Positions 19,505-30,058 of a stretch of DNA of 62,044 nucleotides are shown here, piece after piece. Under the pieces are notes generated by a model that saw only the letters and a program-made list of their open reading frames with translations, had not been told where the DNA came from and searched no databases. Made by a program: the position numbers and the translations under genes. Each line of letters opens with the position of its first letter. Position 1 is the stretch's first letter. This DNA comes from Gemmatimonadota bacterium (lineage in GTDB: Bacteria > Gemmatimonadota > Gemmatimonadetes > Longimicrobiales > Gaopeijiaceae): NCBI GenBank assembly GCA_029879725.1, contig JAOUPR010000008.1, positions 1-62,044 on the forward strand, in the 5' to 3' direction.

Positions 19505-19935
19505 TGGAGCAGCTCGTCCGCACCCGCCTCATCACGGCCGTGCTCATCGTCACCGTCTTCTCCGCCGGGTTCCTCCTCGGAGTGCTCGCCGATGGCTCAC
19601 TCCTGGCCGGACCCGCGGACGTTTCCTTGGCGGCCGACTCCGCCGCCGGTTCTTCCCCGGAGCGGAAGCCCATGTACGCCCAGGTCGATCCGGATTCGGC
19701 GCAGCTCGTGCGCATCGATTCCATCGTGCGGGTTCACCGGAGATCGATGAAGGCGCTCCATGAGGAGTTCAGGGGAGAGTACGCGCTTCGGTACGATGCG
19801 CTGGTGCACGACACCCGGTCGGCCATCAAGGCGGTCCTCACGCCCGCCCAGGCGGCGCGATACGACACCCTCACCGCCCAGCGGGATCGCGAGCGGGCCG
19901 AGAAGGCCCGGGACCGCGACCGCGACGATGACTGA
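19504..19935 (+). CDS. Spy/CpxP-like periplasmic sensor-type protein
   Basis: A 143-residue protein with an N-terminal membrane anchor (about 9-30, LITAVLIVTVFSAGFLLGVL) and a helical periplasmic part. The segment VLTPAQAARYDTL near residue 120 is the hallmark of the Spy/CpxP/heavy-metal sensor group (LTPEQ..). It ends in a highly charged Arg/Asp tail. Such proteins act as chaperones or stress sensors that feed back on sigma control. The ATG overlaps the upstream stop (TGATG). In this operon it probably senses envelope or metal stress for the ECF/anti-sigma pair; the ligand is unknown. Confidence 0.72.
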   Translation: MEQLVRTRLITAVLIVTVFSAGFLLGVLADGSLLAGPADVSLAADSAAGSSPERKPMYAQVDPDSAQLVRIDSIVRVHRRSMKALHEEFRGEYALRYDALVHDTRSAIKAVLTPAQAARYDTLTAQRDRERAEKARDRDRDDD

Positions 19936-19965
19936 CGACCCAGGCGTGGAGAGGACGGGGTGGAG

Positions 19966-21261
19966 ATGATGGGTTCACGATGGATGCGCGCGGCCATGCC
20001 CGCGCTCCTGATGACCTTTGCCGGAGCACCGCTGAAGGGTCAGGAGGTCGTCACGCTGGAGGAAGCGGTGGCGCGCGCCCTGGTGCGGAGCCCCCAGATG
20101 GCCCAGGCCGACCAGTCGGTGGGGAACGCACAGGCGGGTCAGCGGCAGGCGTGGGGCGGATTCCTTCCCTCGTTGAGCGCCAGTTCGAGTGCGTCCAAGC
20201 GGAGCACGTCACGGTTCGATCCCACGACGGATCGGATCGTGGACGGGAGCTCCAATTCGTACAGCGCCGGACTCTCCGCCAGCTACACGCTGTTCGCCGG
20301 TGGACGGCGCTTCGCGGAGATGGACCGGGCGGGAGCGGACTACAGGGGAGCGGAGGCCCGCAGGGAGAATCAACGCTTCCTGGTCCGCTACCAGACGCAG
20401 GTCGCCTTCTTCCTCGCCGTGCGCCAGGAAGACCTCCTCGCGGTCGCGGAACGCCGGGTCGAACAGGCTCTGGAGAGCCTGGAGATGGTGCGGACGCAGA
20501 CCCAGGTGGGGACGGCCACCCGCTCCGACTCCCTGCGCGCCCGCCTGGAATGGGTGAACTCCCAGCAGGCCCTCAATCAGGCGGAGAACTCGCTCCGCGG
20601 CGCCCGCTTCGCCCTCGGCCGGCAGATCGGGGAGGGCCGTCCCGTGATTCCCCGGCGTCCCGAGGCGCTGGATCCGCGGCCGTTGGCGCTCACCGACGAG
20701 GAGTTGATGATCCTGGCGGTGGAGGAATCTCCGGCGGTGCGGGCCGCGGCGGAGGCTTCACTGGCCGCGGCGGCTTCGGTGTCTTCGGCCAAGGCCGCCT
20801 ACCTCCCGTCCTTCAGCGTTTCGTCGGGATACGACTGGGCGAACCAGCAGTTCGGGATCGACGGGGGGAGCACCAGCTGGAGCCTGAGCCTCCGCGCGAG
20901 CTATCCCATCTTCAACGGATTTCAGCGGGAAGCGTCCGTGGACCGGGCCCACTTCGCCCACCGATTGGTGGAACTTCAGGAGGACGACACTCGTCTGGCA
21001 GCAGGTCAGGAGGCGGACGCCGCCCTACAGAATCTGCGTATGCTGGAGCGTGCCATCGCCATCGCCGAAGAGGCCTCGGGGTTGGCCGAAGAAGACCTTC
21101 GCCTGGTGCGTGAGCGCTACCGGGTCGGGGTCGCCACCATCCTGGACGTGCTCACGAGTCAGATCGCCCTGGATCAGGCCGGAGCGAATCTGGTGATCGC
21201 ACGGTACGACTATGTCCTGGCAAGAGTGGAACTCGAGTCCATCGTGGGGAGGGAGTTGTGA
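19966..21261 (+). CDS. TolC-family outer-membrane efflux channel
   Basis: A 431-residue outer-membrane factor. Signal peptide about 1-27, then two OEP repeats: the first with [15 protein letters not shown] and [11 protein letters not shown], the second with [13 protein letters not shown] and [18 protein letters not shown], the classic TolC signatures. It forms the exit duct for the exporter encoded by the next three genes. Its stop overlaps the ATPase start (GTGA). Several start codons are possible (GTG 19960, ATG 19966, ATG 19969); ATG 19966 has GAGGA ten bases upstream. No lipobox is seen. Confidence 0.92.
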   Translation: MMGSRWMRAAMPALLMTFAGAPLKGQEVVTLEEAVARALVRSPQMAQADQSVGNAQAGQRQAWGGFLPSLSASSSASKRSTSRFDPTTDRIVDGSSNSYSAGLSASYTLFAGGRRFAEMDRAGADYRGAEARRENQRFLVRYQTQVAFFLAVRQEDLLAVAERRVEQALESLEMVRTQTQVGTATRSDSLRARLEWVNSQQALNQAENSLRGARFALGRQIGEGRPVIPRRPEALDPRPLALTDEELMILAVEESPAVRAAAEASLAAAASVSSAKAAYLPSFSVSSGYDWANQQFGIDGGSTSWSLSLRASYPIFNGFQREASVDRAHFAHRLVELQEDDTRLAAGQEADAALQNLRMLERAIAIAEEASGLAEEDLRLVRERYRVGVATILDVLTSQIALDQAGANLVIARYDYVLARVELESIVGREL

Positions 21262-21965
21262 ACGACGTGATCATCAGGACCGAAGAGCTCACCAAGCACT
21301 ATGTGCTCGGAGCGGAGACCGTGCGGGCGGTTCGTGGCGTGGATCTGGTGGTGGAGCGCGGTGAGTTCGTGGCCATCATGGGTCCGTCGGGGAGCGGAAA
21401 GTCCACCTTCATGAACATGATCGGGTGCCTGGACACCCCCACCGCGGGGCGGTACTGGCTGAATGGTCAGCAGGTGAGCGAACTCTCCGAGGACGAGTTG
21501 GCCCGGGTGCGGAATCGCGCCATCGGGTTCGTGTTCCAGACGTTCAATCTCCTTCCCCGGGCGACGGCGCTCCACAACGTGGAACTCCCGCTCATCTATG
21601 CCGGCGTCGGCGCCAGGGAGCGGCGGGAGCGGGCCGCCCAGAAGCTGGAGATGGTGGGATTGGGAGACCGCATGGGGCACAAGCCCCCGGAGATGTCCGG
21701 AGGACAACGTCAGCGCGTCGCGGTGGCGCGCGCGCTGGTCAACGAGCCCGCGCTCCTCCTGGCAGACGAGCCCACGGGGAATCTGGATTCCGTGACGAGC
21801 GAAGAGATCATGCATGTGTTGGCGCAACTCAACGGCGAAGGCCAGACCATCATGCTGGTGACCCACGAGCACGACATCGCCGGGTACGCCAAGCGGCAGG
21901 TCCACCTGCGTGACGGAATCATCGAGCAGGATTTTCTCACCGAAGCGGTGGAGACACGTGCATGA
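21258..21965 (+). CDS. MacB/LolD-type ABC transporter ATPase
   Basis: A 235-residue nucleotide-binding protein: Walker [10 protein letters not shown] (about 42-50), Q-loop [10 protein letters not shown], signature [10 protein letters not shown] (about 142-151), Walker [13 protein letters not shown] and switch His in LVTHEHD. The FNLLP and DEPTGNLD context is typical of the MacB/FtsE/LolD branch, which pairs with four-helix mechanotransmission permeases. In MacB the ATPase and permease are fused; here they are separate genes with the adaptor gene between them. GTG start overlaps the TolC-like stop; the stop overlaps the next ATG. Confidence 0.95.
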   Translation: MNDVIIRTEELTKHYVLGAETVRAVRGVDLVVERGEFVAIMGPSGSGKSTFMNMIGCLDTPTAGRYWLNGQQVSELSEDELARVRNRAIGFVFQTFNLLPRATALHNVELPLIYAGVGARERRERAAQKLEMVGLGDRMGHKPPEMSGGQRQRVAVARALVNEPALLLADEPTGNLDSVTSEEIMHVLAQLNGEGQTIMLVTHEHDIAGYAKRQVHLRDGIIEQDFLTEAVETRA

Positions 21966-23527
21966 CCAGCAGAGCCCTCGCAGCGCTCGTGGCGACTCTC
22001 GTCGCGTGGGGTTGTACCACCGGCGAGGCGGCGGAGGAGACCCCGCGCGTTCAGACCGCTGAGGTCACCCGCGGGGATCTCACCATCACCGCCGAGGCGA
22101 CGGGCACCATCGAGCCCGTTCGCTCGGTCGAGGTGAAGTCCAAGGCGTCCGGCGAGATCCTCCGCCTCCACGCCGACGTGGGGGACGTGGTCGCTCCCGG
22201 CGCGCTGCTGGCCACCGTGGATCCCCGGGACGTGCGGAACCAGTTCGAGCAGGCCGTGGCGGATCTCGAGGTGGCCCGCGCCCGTGTGGAGATCGCCGAC
22301 GCTCAGCTCGATCGATCCGAGGAGCTCCTCGCCGCGGGCGTGGTCACGCAGCAGGAGCACGAGAGCCGGCGCCTGGAGTCCGCCAACGCCCAGGCGACCC
22401 TGGTCAAGGCGGAGACGAACCACGAGCTCAGCCAGCTCCGTCTCAGCGACGTGACCATCCGGGCTCCCCTGGCGGGAACCATCCTCAGCAAGAGCGTAGA
22501 GGAAGGGCAGGTGATCCAGTCCGCGTCGGGGAACGTGTCCGGCGGGACCACCCTCTTCGTCATGGCCAACCTGGACCAGATGCGGGTGCGCACCCTGGTG
22601 GACGAGACGGACATGGGTGACATCACGGCCGGGCTCACCGCCACGGTACGGGTGGAGGCCTTTCCCGACCGCATGTTCCGCGGCGTCGTCGAGAAGATCG
22701 AGCCGCAGGCGGTGGTTCAGCAGAACGTGACCATGTTCCCGGTCATCGTCAGCCTGGAGAATCGTACCGGTTTGCTGAAGCCGGGGATGAACGCCGAGGT
22801 GGAGGTGCTCATCGACCAGGCTTCCGACGTGGTGCTGGTTCCCAACAACGCGGTCGTCCAGGCCACCGACGTCGGCCCCGCGGCGCTGGCCCTGGGTCTG
22901 GACCCCGAAGCCCTGGACCTGCAGGCGCTGGTGCGGTCGGCGCGGGGTGGACGCGGCCCCGGCGGTCCGGGAGGCCAGGCCGGCCAGAGTGCGGCCCGCG
23001 GGGCACAGGGTGCGCCGCAGGGTGCTCCCCGGGAGGCGGGCAGCAGCCCGGCGGGCCCAGCGGGAGCCGGGGCGGCGGACCCCCGTGCGCGCATGGACTC
23101 GCTGCGGGCGCGGGTGGAGCGGGGTGAGATCACCCAGGATTCCATGCGGGCCCTCATGGCCCGGTTCCGCGAGCAAGCGGGCGGCGGGGCATTCCCGGGC
23201 GGGCGGCCGGGCGGACGGCCGGGCGCGGCCGGGGGCGGCGCGGCCGCCGAAGGCGTGGCCGCCCGGGACACCCGGGCTGCGGTGGTGTTCGTGCTGGGCC
23301 CGGACTCCATCCCCGTCCCCAGGGTCGTGCGCATCGGCCTCAACGATTGGGACCATACCCAGGTGGTGGAGGGGCTGGAGGAAGGCGAGACGCTGGCGGT
23401 GGTGGGCGCCGCGCAACTCCAGGCCCGGCAGCAGGAGTGGCTGAACGTCATGCGGAGCCGCATGGGCGGTGGACCGTTCGGTGGGGGCGGTCCCGGTGGT
23501 GGTCCCCGCGGCGGCGGACCCCGGTAG
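21962..23527 (+). CDS. MacA/HlyD-type membrane-fusion protein with Gly/Pro-rich insertion
   Basis: A 521-residue periplasmic adaptor. The N-terminus is a signal segment ending at a possible lipid-attachment Cys18. The lipoyl/barrel-hybrid halves are visible ([40 protein letters not shown]), with a helical hairpin between them (about 85-160). After the beta-barrel a low-complexity block of roughly 110 residues rich in Gly, Pro, Ala and Arg (about 325-435) interrupts the fold before a final domain ([18 protein letters not shown]), and the chain ends in another Gly/Pro/Arg run. The usual adaptor is about 380-420 residues, so the insertion explains the extra length. It bridges the ABC permease and the TolC-like channel. 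ATGA overlap with the ATPase gene. Confidence 0.93.
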   Translation: MTSRALAALVATLVAWGCTTGEAAEETPRVQTAEVTRGDLTITAEATGTIEPVRSVEVKSKASGEILRLHADVGDVVAPGALLATVDPRDVRNQFEQAVADLEVARARVEIADAQLDRSEELLAAGVVTQQEHESRRLESANAQATLVKAETNHELSQLRLSDVTIRAPLAGTILSKSVEEGQVIQSASGNVSGGTTLFVMANLDQMRVRTLVDETDMGDITAGLTATVRVEAFPDRMFRGVVEKIEPQAVVQQNVTMFPVIVSLENRTGLLKPGMNAEVEVLIDQASDVVLVPNNAVVQATDVGPAALALGLDPEALDLQALVRSARGGRGPGGPGGQAGQSAARGAQGAPQGAPREAGSSPAGPAGAGAADPRARMDSLRARVERGEITQDSMRALMARFREQAGGGAFPGGRPGGRPGAAGGGAAAEGVAARDTRAAVVFVLGPDSIPVPRVVRIGLNDWDHTQVVEGLEEGETLAVVGAAQLQARQQEWLNVMRSRMGGGPFGGGGPGGGPRGGGPR

Positions 23528-23537
23528 GCTCGGCGCG

Positions 23538-24752
<1,215 letters not shown>

Positions 24753-24766
24753 CCGATCTTCCGGAG

Positions 24767-25762
24767 TCATCGACGGATCATCACCCGGCGAGCTTCTCCC
24801 TCACGCACGACCGAGAGCGAGCGTGAGGGTCCGCCATGAGCCAGGGCGAGGCGTAGCCCGGCCACCGACGTGACGGCCACCGAGTCCACGGCCGTGATCA
24901 CGTCACCGGGCTGCAGGCCCGCGGCCGATGCCGGCGTCCCCTGCGGGACGTCGACCACGAGCACGCCGCCGTCCACGCGGAAGTACGCGGCCAGCGTCGG
25001 TTGGATCTCCACCAACTCCGCGCCGAGGGCGCGATTGGCGCCCATCACGTAGGGAGCCAGGGGGCGGGCCGGCGCCTCGGTCTCGGGGGACGCCTCGATG
25101 GCGACGAGGGGACGTCGGTCCCCCATCCTGGGGAGGACGCGCATCCGCACCCCTGCCTCCAGGCCCTCGGAGAGGGTCCGGATCGAGTCCGCCCACTCGC
25201 GGGTGAAGAAGGGCATGGCGCCGAGGATCTGCGCCAGCGAGTCCCCTTTCGCCCGCAGGACGATGGAGGCTCCGTGTCCGGATCCCTCCGTGATCAGCGC
25301 GAGGCGCAGGGAGTCCATGGCGTGGAAGATGATCTCCGCGATGGAGTCCACCGGGAAGGTCATCCTCGACACCACCGCCGATTCGGGCCGGACTCCCGCC
25401 TGGAAATCGAGATCGATACGGCGTCCGTCGCGCTGGACCGTCAGCCGCACCGGATCCCCGGGGCGCAGGGAGCGCCGCAGCGACTCCATGAAGTCTCCCG
25501 GCGGCATCCCGTTCCCCACCACGATGACGTCTCCCGGGCGCACGCCGGCCCCTTCCGCGGGGCTTCCCGGCATCACCCGCGAAATGACGACCCTTCCGGT
25601 CACGGGGCCGCGCGGCGACTGCTCCAGGAGCACGTCCACGGAGATGCCGAGCCACCCTCCGTGGGGCGCGGCCGCCACACCCTGGGCTCCGGCGCCGGCC
25701 GGTGAAAGGACGATGCCGACGGCGACCGCCGCCATACGGATCACTGGACGCGAATGGAGCAT
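24767..25762 (-). CDS. Exported protein with two PDZ domains
   Basis: A 331-residue protein: signal peptide (about 1-26, cleavage near AGAQG), an N-terminal PDZ domain (about 33-110, with GAGVRPGDVIVVG), a middle helical region, and a C-terminal PDZ domain (about 250-325, with ASAAGLQPGDVITAVDSV). No catalytic Ser, His or Asp triad of HtrA type is present, so it is not a serine protease by itself. It starts 2 bp after the stop of the anti-sigma gene (TGAAGATG) and forms a three-gene unit with the sigma factor. It may help regulated proteolysis or sensing of envelope proteins; that role is inferred. Confidence 0.85.
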   Translation of the reverse strand: MLHSRPVIRMAAVAVGIVLSPAGAGAQGVAAAPHGGWLGISVDVLLEQSPRGPVTGRVVISRVMPGSPAEGAGVRPGDVIVVGNGMPPGDFMESLRRSLRPGDPVRLTVQRDGRRIDLDFQAGVRPESAVVSRMTFPVDSIAEIIFHAMDSLRLALITEGSGHGASIVLRAKGDSLAQILGAMPFFTREWADSIRTLSEGLEAGVRMRVLPRMGDRRPLVAIEASPETEAPARPLAPYVMGANRALGAELVEIQPTLAAYFRVDGGVLVVDVPQGTPASAAGLQPGDVITAVDSVAVTSVAGLRLALAHGGPSRSLSVVREGEARRVMIRR

Positions 25763-25764
25763 CT

Positions 25765-26442
25765 TCAGAACCAGAGGTCGTTGCCGGTGGACGCGCGGCG
25801 CAGGGTCATCTCCCGCTCCGCGAGTGTCGATGCCAGAAGGCCGTTCAGGAAGGGATCCGCCGGGGCCTGACGGACGGCGGCCTGACCCGCGGCCAGGAGG
25901 TATTCCAGGGCAGCGATGCGCGTGCCCGGATCTCCGAGCGCTTCGTCGCCGTCGCGGGCGGCCAGGAGGGTCCGGTAATTCGTGAGGGCGTCCATGTAGG
26001 CCTGCTCCGCCACGCGGACCTCCTCGGCGGCCGTCGCCAGGTCGTCCGTGGTGGAGACGCCCGCCACGACGCCTCTTCCCGACGCCGTGTCGCCGGGAAG
26101 GCCGTTCCCCGCGGAAACCAGTCCGGCACCCAGTGCCGTACCCGACGCGAAGAGGACCAACGCCGCGGCCGTGCGCATCCACTCCGGCGTGGTACCCAGC
26201 CCCAGGCGTCGGAAGAGGCCGGGATCCTCCAGGAGTCCTTCGGAGCGGAGACGGGCTTCGAGGACGTCCCAGTCACCGGGCGGAGGGAGGAGTCCCGGGA
26301 GCGACGCCAGAGCGTCCGTCTGGCGGTGCAACTCGTCCAGTTCCTCCGCGCAGAGAGCGCACTCGTCGAGGTGCCGGGCTTCGTCCCGGGTCGGTTCATG
26401 ATCCACCAAGCGGGCGAGCACTTCGGGTGTCAGATGCCCCAT
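25765..26442 (-). CDS. Zinc-finger (zf-HC2) anti-sigma factor
   Basis: A 225-residue protein with the ZAS motif HLDECALCAEEL (His-x3-Cys-x2-Cys, residues 24-31), which binds the cognate ECF sigma factor. A membrane helix at about 91-112 (AAALVLFASGTALGAGLV) divides it from a helical periplasmic domain. Its 5-prime end overlaps the sigma gene by 13 bp, and its stop is next to the PDZ gene start. The layout (sigma, ZAS anti-sigma, PDZ protein) fits a membrane-stress switch. Confidence 0.9.
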   Translation of the reverse strand: MGHLTPEVLARLVDHEPTRDEARHLDECALCAEELDELHRQTDALASLPGLLPPPGDWDVLEARLRSEGLLEDPGLFRRLGLGTTPEWMRTAAALVLFASGTALGAGLVSAGNGLPGDTASGRGVVAGVSTTDDLATAAEEVRVAEQAYMDALTNYRTLLAARDGDEALGDPGTRIAALEYLLAAGQAAVRQAPADPFLNGLLASTLAEREMTLRRASTGNDLWF

Positions 26443-26990
26443 GAGGCGACTCCTTCGTCCTTTGAATCCGCTGCGAGCGTCTTGAGCAGGTTCCGCATCT
26501 TCGCTCTCGCCTTGAACAACTGTGACTTCGACGTTCCCGGCGCCACGCCGAGGGCGTCTCCGATCTCTTCGTGCGTGAATCCTTCCACGTCGTGGAGGAT
26601 GATCACCTGACGCATTCCATCCGGGAGGAGCGCCAGCGCGTCCTCCAGCCGGTCCTGGAGCAGCACGTCACCGGTCCGCGACACGGCGGGCACCTGCTCC
26701 GGCATGGCGGCCCTCCGCTTCTCCCTCGTCTCCGACCGACGCAGCGCCTGGAGTGCGGCGTTCACCGCGATGCGGTGGATCCAGGTGGAGAAGCGAGCGT
26801 CTCCCCTGAACGTGGGAAGAGCCCGGATCACGCGGATCCACGCTTCCTGTGCGTAGTCCTCCGCCAGGTCCGCATCCGCGGCGATGCGCCGCACCACGGC
26901 ATACACCCGCGGTGCGTATCGCTCATACAGCGCACGGATGGCGCGGGCGTCGCCGTCCGCCGCTTGCCGGATGAGATGGGATTCTGTCAT
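26430..26990 (-). CDS. ECF-type RNA polymerase sigma factor
   Basis: A 186-residue ECF sigma factor (RpoE-like group). Region 2: ALYERYAPRVYAVVRRI and DLAEDYAQEAWIRVIRALP, FSTWIHRIAVN; region 4: LPDGMRQVIILHDVEGFTHEEI with GVAPGTSKSQLFKAR. It is the first gene of the sigma, anti-sigma, PDZ unit and is divergent from an ABC exporter. The ATG at 26990 lies seven bases after a TACCTT box, so it may be read from a very short leader. A longer open frame upstream has no protein-like character. Confidence 0.93.
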   Translation of the reverse strand: MTESHLIRQAADGDARAIRALYERYAPRVYAVVRRIAADADLAEDYAQEAWIRVIRALPTFRGDARFSTWIHRIAVNAALQALRRSETREKRRAAMPEQVPAVSRTGDVLLQDRLEDALALLPDGMRQVIILHDVEGFTHEEIGDALGVAPGTSKSQLFKARAKMRNLLKTLAADSKDEGVASWGI

Positions 26991-26997
26991 GCCCTCG

Positions 26998-27033
26998 AAG
27001 GTACGGTGACGTTTACGGTACGACGCCGGTACG
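26998..27033 (-). promoter_or_regulatory. Candidate -10 box with three GGTACG repeats before the second ECF gene
   Basis: On the plus strand GGTACG occurs at 27000-27005, 27017-27022 and 27028-27033; the latter two lie within perfect 7-bp repeats (CGGTACG) exactly 11 bp apart. The first overlaps TACCTT (minus strand, 27003-26998), a likely -10 box seven bases before the start codon. Together they suggest an operator, but no -35 is evident. Confidence 0.35.
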
Positions 27034-27208
27034 GGGTGGGAGGGTTGCCCGGGTCGCCACCCTCCCCCGAGCTTTCCCGGACCGGGTGTGGTGGGTATGG
27101 GGTTTCCGATCCTCGCATGGCCGTGATGACTCCGATCCACCACACAAGGTACACGACGGGGGGCTCCGGGTTCGTCGGGGCTCCGCACCCCACAACCGGC
27201 CGCCCGAC

Positions 27209-27943
27209 ATGATCCACGTTTCTGGACTCACCAAGCAGTTCGGCGATCTCGCCGCGGTGAGAGACCTCTCCTTCCAGGTCGACCGTGGGGAAGTCTACGC
27301 TCTCCTCGGCGCGAACGGCGCGGGAAAGACCACCGCGTTGCGCTGCATCGCGACCCTTCTCCGCCCCACTGGAGGACGGGTGGAGGTGGAGGGGTGGAGC
27401 ACCTCGTCCACGCCCATCGAGGTACGGCGGCGCATCGCCTTTCTCGCCACCTCCACCGGTCTCTACGAGCGGCTCACCCCCAGGGAGCTCGTCACCTACT
27501 TCGGGAGGCTCCAGGGAATGGACGACGCGAGTTTGGAGGCACGGGTGGACGCCGTGGTGGACCTCTTCGCCCTGGGTGAGTTCCAGCATCGCCTCTGCGG
27601 GCAACTCTCCCACGGTCAGCGTCAGCGCGTGTCGCTTGCCCGCGTGCTGGTGCACGACCCGCCGGTCCTGATCCTCGACGAGCCCACGCTCGGACTGGAC
27701 CTGGTGAGCGGGGGCGCGATCCACCGATTCATCCAACGGGAACGCGACCGGGGTAAGGCGGTGCTCTTCTCCAGCCACCGGATGGAGGCCGTGGAGCTCC
27801 TCGCCGACCGGGTGGGTGTCATGGACGAAGGGCGCCTCGTCGCGGAAGGAACGGTGGCCGACCTCGTCTCGGGCGTGGGGGCGTCATCCCTCGCCCAGGC
27901 CTTCCTGAGACTGGTGGGCGCGGAGGAGGGAGTCGCACCATGA
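27209..27943 (+). CDS. NatA-like ABC transporter ATPase
   Basis: A 244-residue ATPase with Walker A GANGAGKTT (about 34-42), signature LSHGQRQRV (Ser-His-Gly-Gln instead of Ser-Gly-Gly-Gln), Walker B VLILDEPTLGLDL and switch His in SSHRMEA. The fold and the partner match the NatA/CcmA branch of ABC-2 exporters. ATG at 27209 begins the domain directly; no ribosome site is seen. The stop overlaps the permease start (ATGA). The divergent neighbour is the ECF sigma gene, so both may respond to one control region. Confidence 0.93.
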   Translation: MIHVSGLTKQFGDLAAVRDLSFQVDRGEVYALLGANGAGKTTALRCIATLLRPTGGRVEVEGWSTSSTPIEVRRRIAFLATSTGLYERLTPRELVTYFGRLQGMDDASLEARVDAVVDLFALGEFQHRLCGQLSHGQRQRVSLARVLVHDPPVLILDEPTLGLDLVSGGAIHRFIQRERDRGKAVLFSSHRMEAVELLADRVGVMDEGRLVAEGTVADLVSGVGASSLAQAFLRLVGAEEGVAP

Positions 27944-30042
27944 GCGCGTGGTGGTTCGTCTTCCGCAAGGAGCTGCGCGAGACCCTCCGTGACCGGCGCA
28001 CCCTCCTGGTGATGTTGGCCGTGCCCGTCCTCCTCTATCCCGTGCTGATGGTGGCTTCGGAGCAGCTCCTCCTGTTCGGGATGCGCCAGCTCGACGAGGA
28101 GGCGGCCCCCGTCGCGGTGCTCGGCGACGCTCCGTCCGACCTCCTGTGGATTCTCGACTCCATCCCCACCCTGCGCGTGGTTCCTCCTCCCGCGGTGGGC
28201 GGGTCCGCGCCGCGGAGCACGATGGAAGAGTCGATCCGGGAGGCGCTCACGGAAGGTTCGGTCGCCGCGGTCGTCGTTCTCGAAGGGCCCACCGACGGGT
28301 TCGGGAGCAGGGAGGTGAGGGTCTACTACTCGGACGCCTCCGACCGATCGCGCCGCGGCAGATCCGAGCTCATGGGCGCCGTGGATCTCTGGGGTGGGAG
28401 GCTCCTCGAAGAGCGACTCCGCGTCCAGGGGCTTCCCAGGTCCTTCGTCGTTCCCGTGGCCGTGGCCGACACCTCCCTGGCCCTTCCCGAGGAGGTGGGA
28501 GGGTACGCTCTGGGGCGTATGCTTCCCATGCTCCTCATCGTGATCACTCTCCTCGGAACGTTCTATCCGGCCATCGACCTGGCGGCCGGTGAGAAGGAGC
28601 GGGGAACGCTGGAGGCGCTCCTCACCACCCCGGTGCCGCCCGGCGCCGTGGTGACCGGGAAGTTCGTGACGGTGGCGCTGGTGGGGGTGGTGGCCGCCGC
28701 GCTCAACCTGTTGAGCATGCTCCTCACCTTCCGGACGGGACTCTTCCGTCTGGCCGCCGAGGCCGGGATGGTGGCCGCCATCGCTCCGGCCACCGTGGCC
28801 TTGATCTTTCTCACGCTGATTCCGCTCGCGGTCCTGTTCGGAGCGCTCTTCCTGGGGATCTCGGTGCGCACGGCCTCGTTCAAGGAGGCGCAGAACTCGC
28901 TCACCCCCGTGTACATGCTGGTGATGATCCCCGCGCTCCTCCCCGTGTTTCCCGGGATCGACCTCACACCCCTCCTCGCCGTCACCCCGGTGGCGGGCGT
29001 GGCCCTCTTCTTCCGGGATCTCATGTCCGGCGTCGCGGATCCCCTCATGGGCGCCGTGGTCCTGGTTTCGTCCGGCGTATACGCGGTGCTGGCGCTGCGT
29101 TTCGCGGCCCGGAACTTCGGACGGGAGGACGTGCTCTTTCCGGCCTCCAGGGCACCCCGGTCGCGGAGACGCCCCCGGGGCCTCGGGCCGGTGGCCGCGC
29201 TCGTGAATGCTTCCGGCTCCGGCATTCCCGGCGAGCGGGCCGCCGCCGGCTTCATCGCCGTGGTGGCCGTCCTCTTCTTCTATGGGGGAAGACCACTCCA
29301 GATCGGCTTCGGGGAGACCGGCATCCTCCTGTCCGAGTGGCTGCTCCTGGCCCTCCCGGCGCTCCTGTTCGTTCGCGTGGGGCGCTTCGACGCGTATTCG
29401 ACGCTCCGTCTGGGGCGGCCCAGCCCCCGGGCCCTGGCGGGCGCGCTCGCGCTGGTTCTGGGGTGCATGCCCATCGCATGGGGCATCGCCTGGCTCCAGT
29501 CGTTCTTGTTTCCGGTGCCGTGGGAGCTCCTGGAGGGCCTCGAGGAACTCGTCACCGCCGACTCCGCGACGCGCCTCGCTTGGCTTCTGGCGCTCCTGGC
29601 GCTGACTCCGGCCGTTTGCGAGGAGCTGGTGTTCAGGGGAGTGCTCCTGGGGGGCACGACGTCCCTGAGCCCGAGGAGGGCGATCCTCCTGAACGGACTG
29701 GTGTTCGGGGCCTTCCACCTTTCCTTCGAGACGGCGATCCGCTTTCTCCCCACCGCCTGGCTCGGTGTGGTCATCGCCTACGCCGTGTGGCGGTCCGGAT
29801 CACTCTGGGCCGGGGTATTGATCCACTTCGTCAACAATGGCACGGTGGTGATCCTGGCCTCGACTCCGGCGCTGAGGGATCTCTTCGCCGATCCGCAGGC
29901 CCCTCCGCCCTGGTGGACCATGCCCGCCGCGGTGGCATTCCTCCTTGTGGGATACCGGATCCTTGAGGATCTTCCTGCGCCCGTCGACATCCGTACCGCC
30001 TTCGACGGCGGGGCCGAGGCCCCGCCGCCCCTGGATCCATAG
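27940..30042 (+). CDS. ABC-2 (NatB-like) permease fused to a CPBP intramembrane protease
   Basis: A 700-residue membrane protein in two parts. Residues about 1-400 form an ABC-2 type permease: first helix at LVMLAVPVLLYPVLMV, a large extracytoplasmic loop, then helices with the GEKERGTLEALLTTPV motif typical of NatB. Residues about 430-690 form a CPBP (Abi) domain with the catalytic motifs EELVFRG (Glu-Glu-x3-Arg), FGAFHLSF and a final HFVNN. CPBP proteases cleave CaaX-type or peptide substrates in the membrane. The fusion implies that export and processing of the same substrate are linked. ATGA overlap with the ATPase gene. Confidence 0.92.
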   Translation: MSAWWFVFRKELRETLRDRRTLLVMLAVPVLLYPVLMVASEQLLLFGMRQLDEEAAPVAVLGDAPSDLLWILDSIPTLRVVPPPAVGGSAPRSTMEESIREALTEGSVAAVVVLEGPTDGFGSREVRVYYSDASDRSRRGRSELMGAVDLWGGRLLEERLRVQGLPRSFVVPVAVADTSLALPEEVGGYALGRMLPMLLIVITLLGTFYPAIDLAAGEKERGTLEALLTTPVPPGAVVTGKFVTVALVGVVAAALNLLSMLLTFRTGLFRLAAEAGMVAAIAPATVALIFLTLIPLAVLFGALFLGISVRTASFKEAQNSLTPVYMLVMIPALLPVFPGIDLTPLLAVTPVAGVALFFRDLMSGVADPLMGAVVLVSSGVYAVLALRFAARNFGREDVLFPASRAPRSRRRPRGLGPVAALVNASGSGIPGERAAAGFIAVVAVLFFYGGRPLQIGFGETGILLSEWLLLALPALLFVRVGRFDAYSTLRLGRPSPRALAGALALVLGCMPIAWGIAWLQSFLFPVPWELLEGLEELVTADSATRLAWLLALLALTPAVCEELVFRGVLLGGTTSLSPRRAILLNGLVFGAFHLSFETAIRFLPTAWLGVVIAYAVWRSGSLWAGVLIHFVNNGTVVILASTPALRDLFADPQAPPPWWTMPAAVAFLLVGYRILEDLPAPVDIRTAFDGGAEAPPPLDP

Positions 30043-30058
30043 CCCTGCGAGACGAAAC

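Noticed and set aside
27086..27145. 9-bp inverted repeat (GTGTGGTGG with CCACCACAC) between the second ECF gene and the ABC exporter
   Set aside because: The loop of 42 bases and the low complexity make a functional hairpin unlikely.
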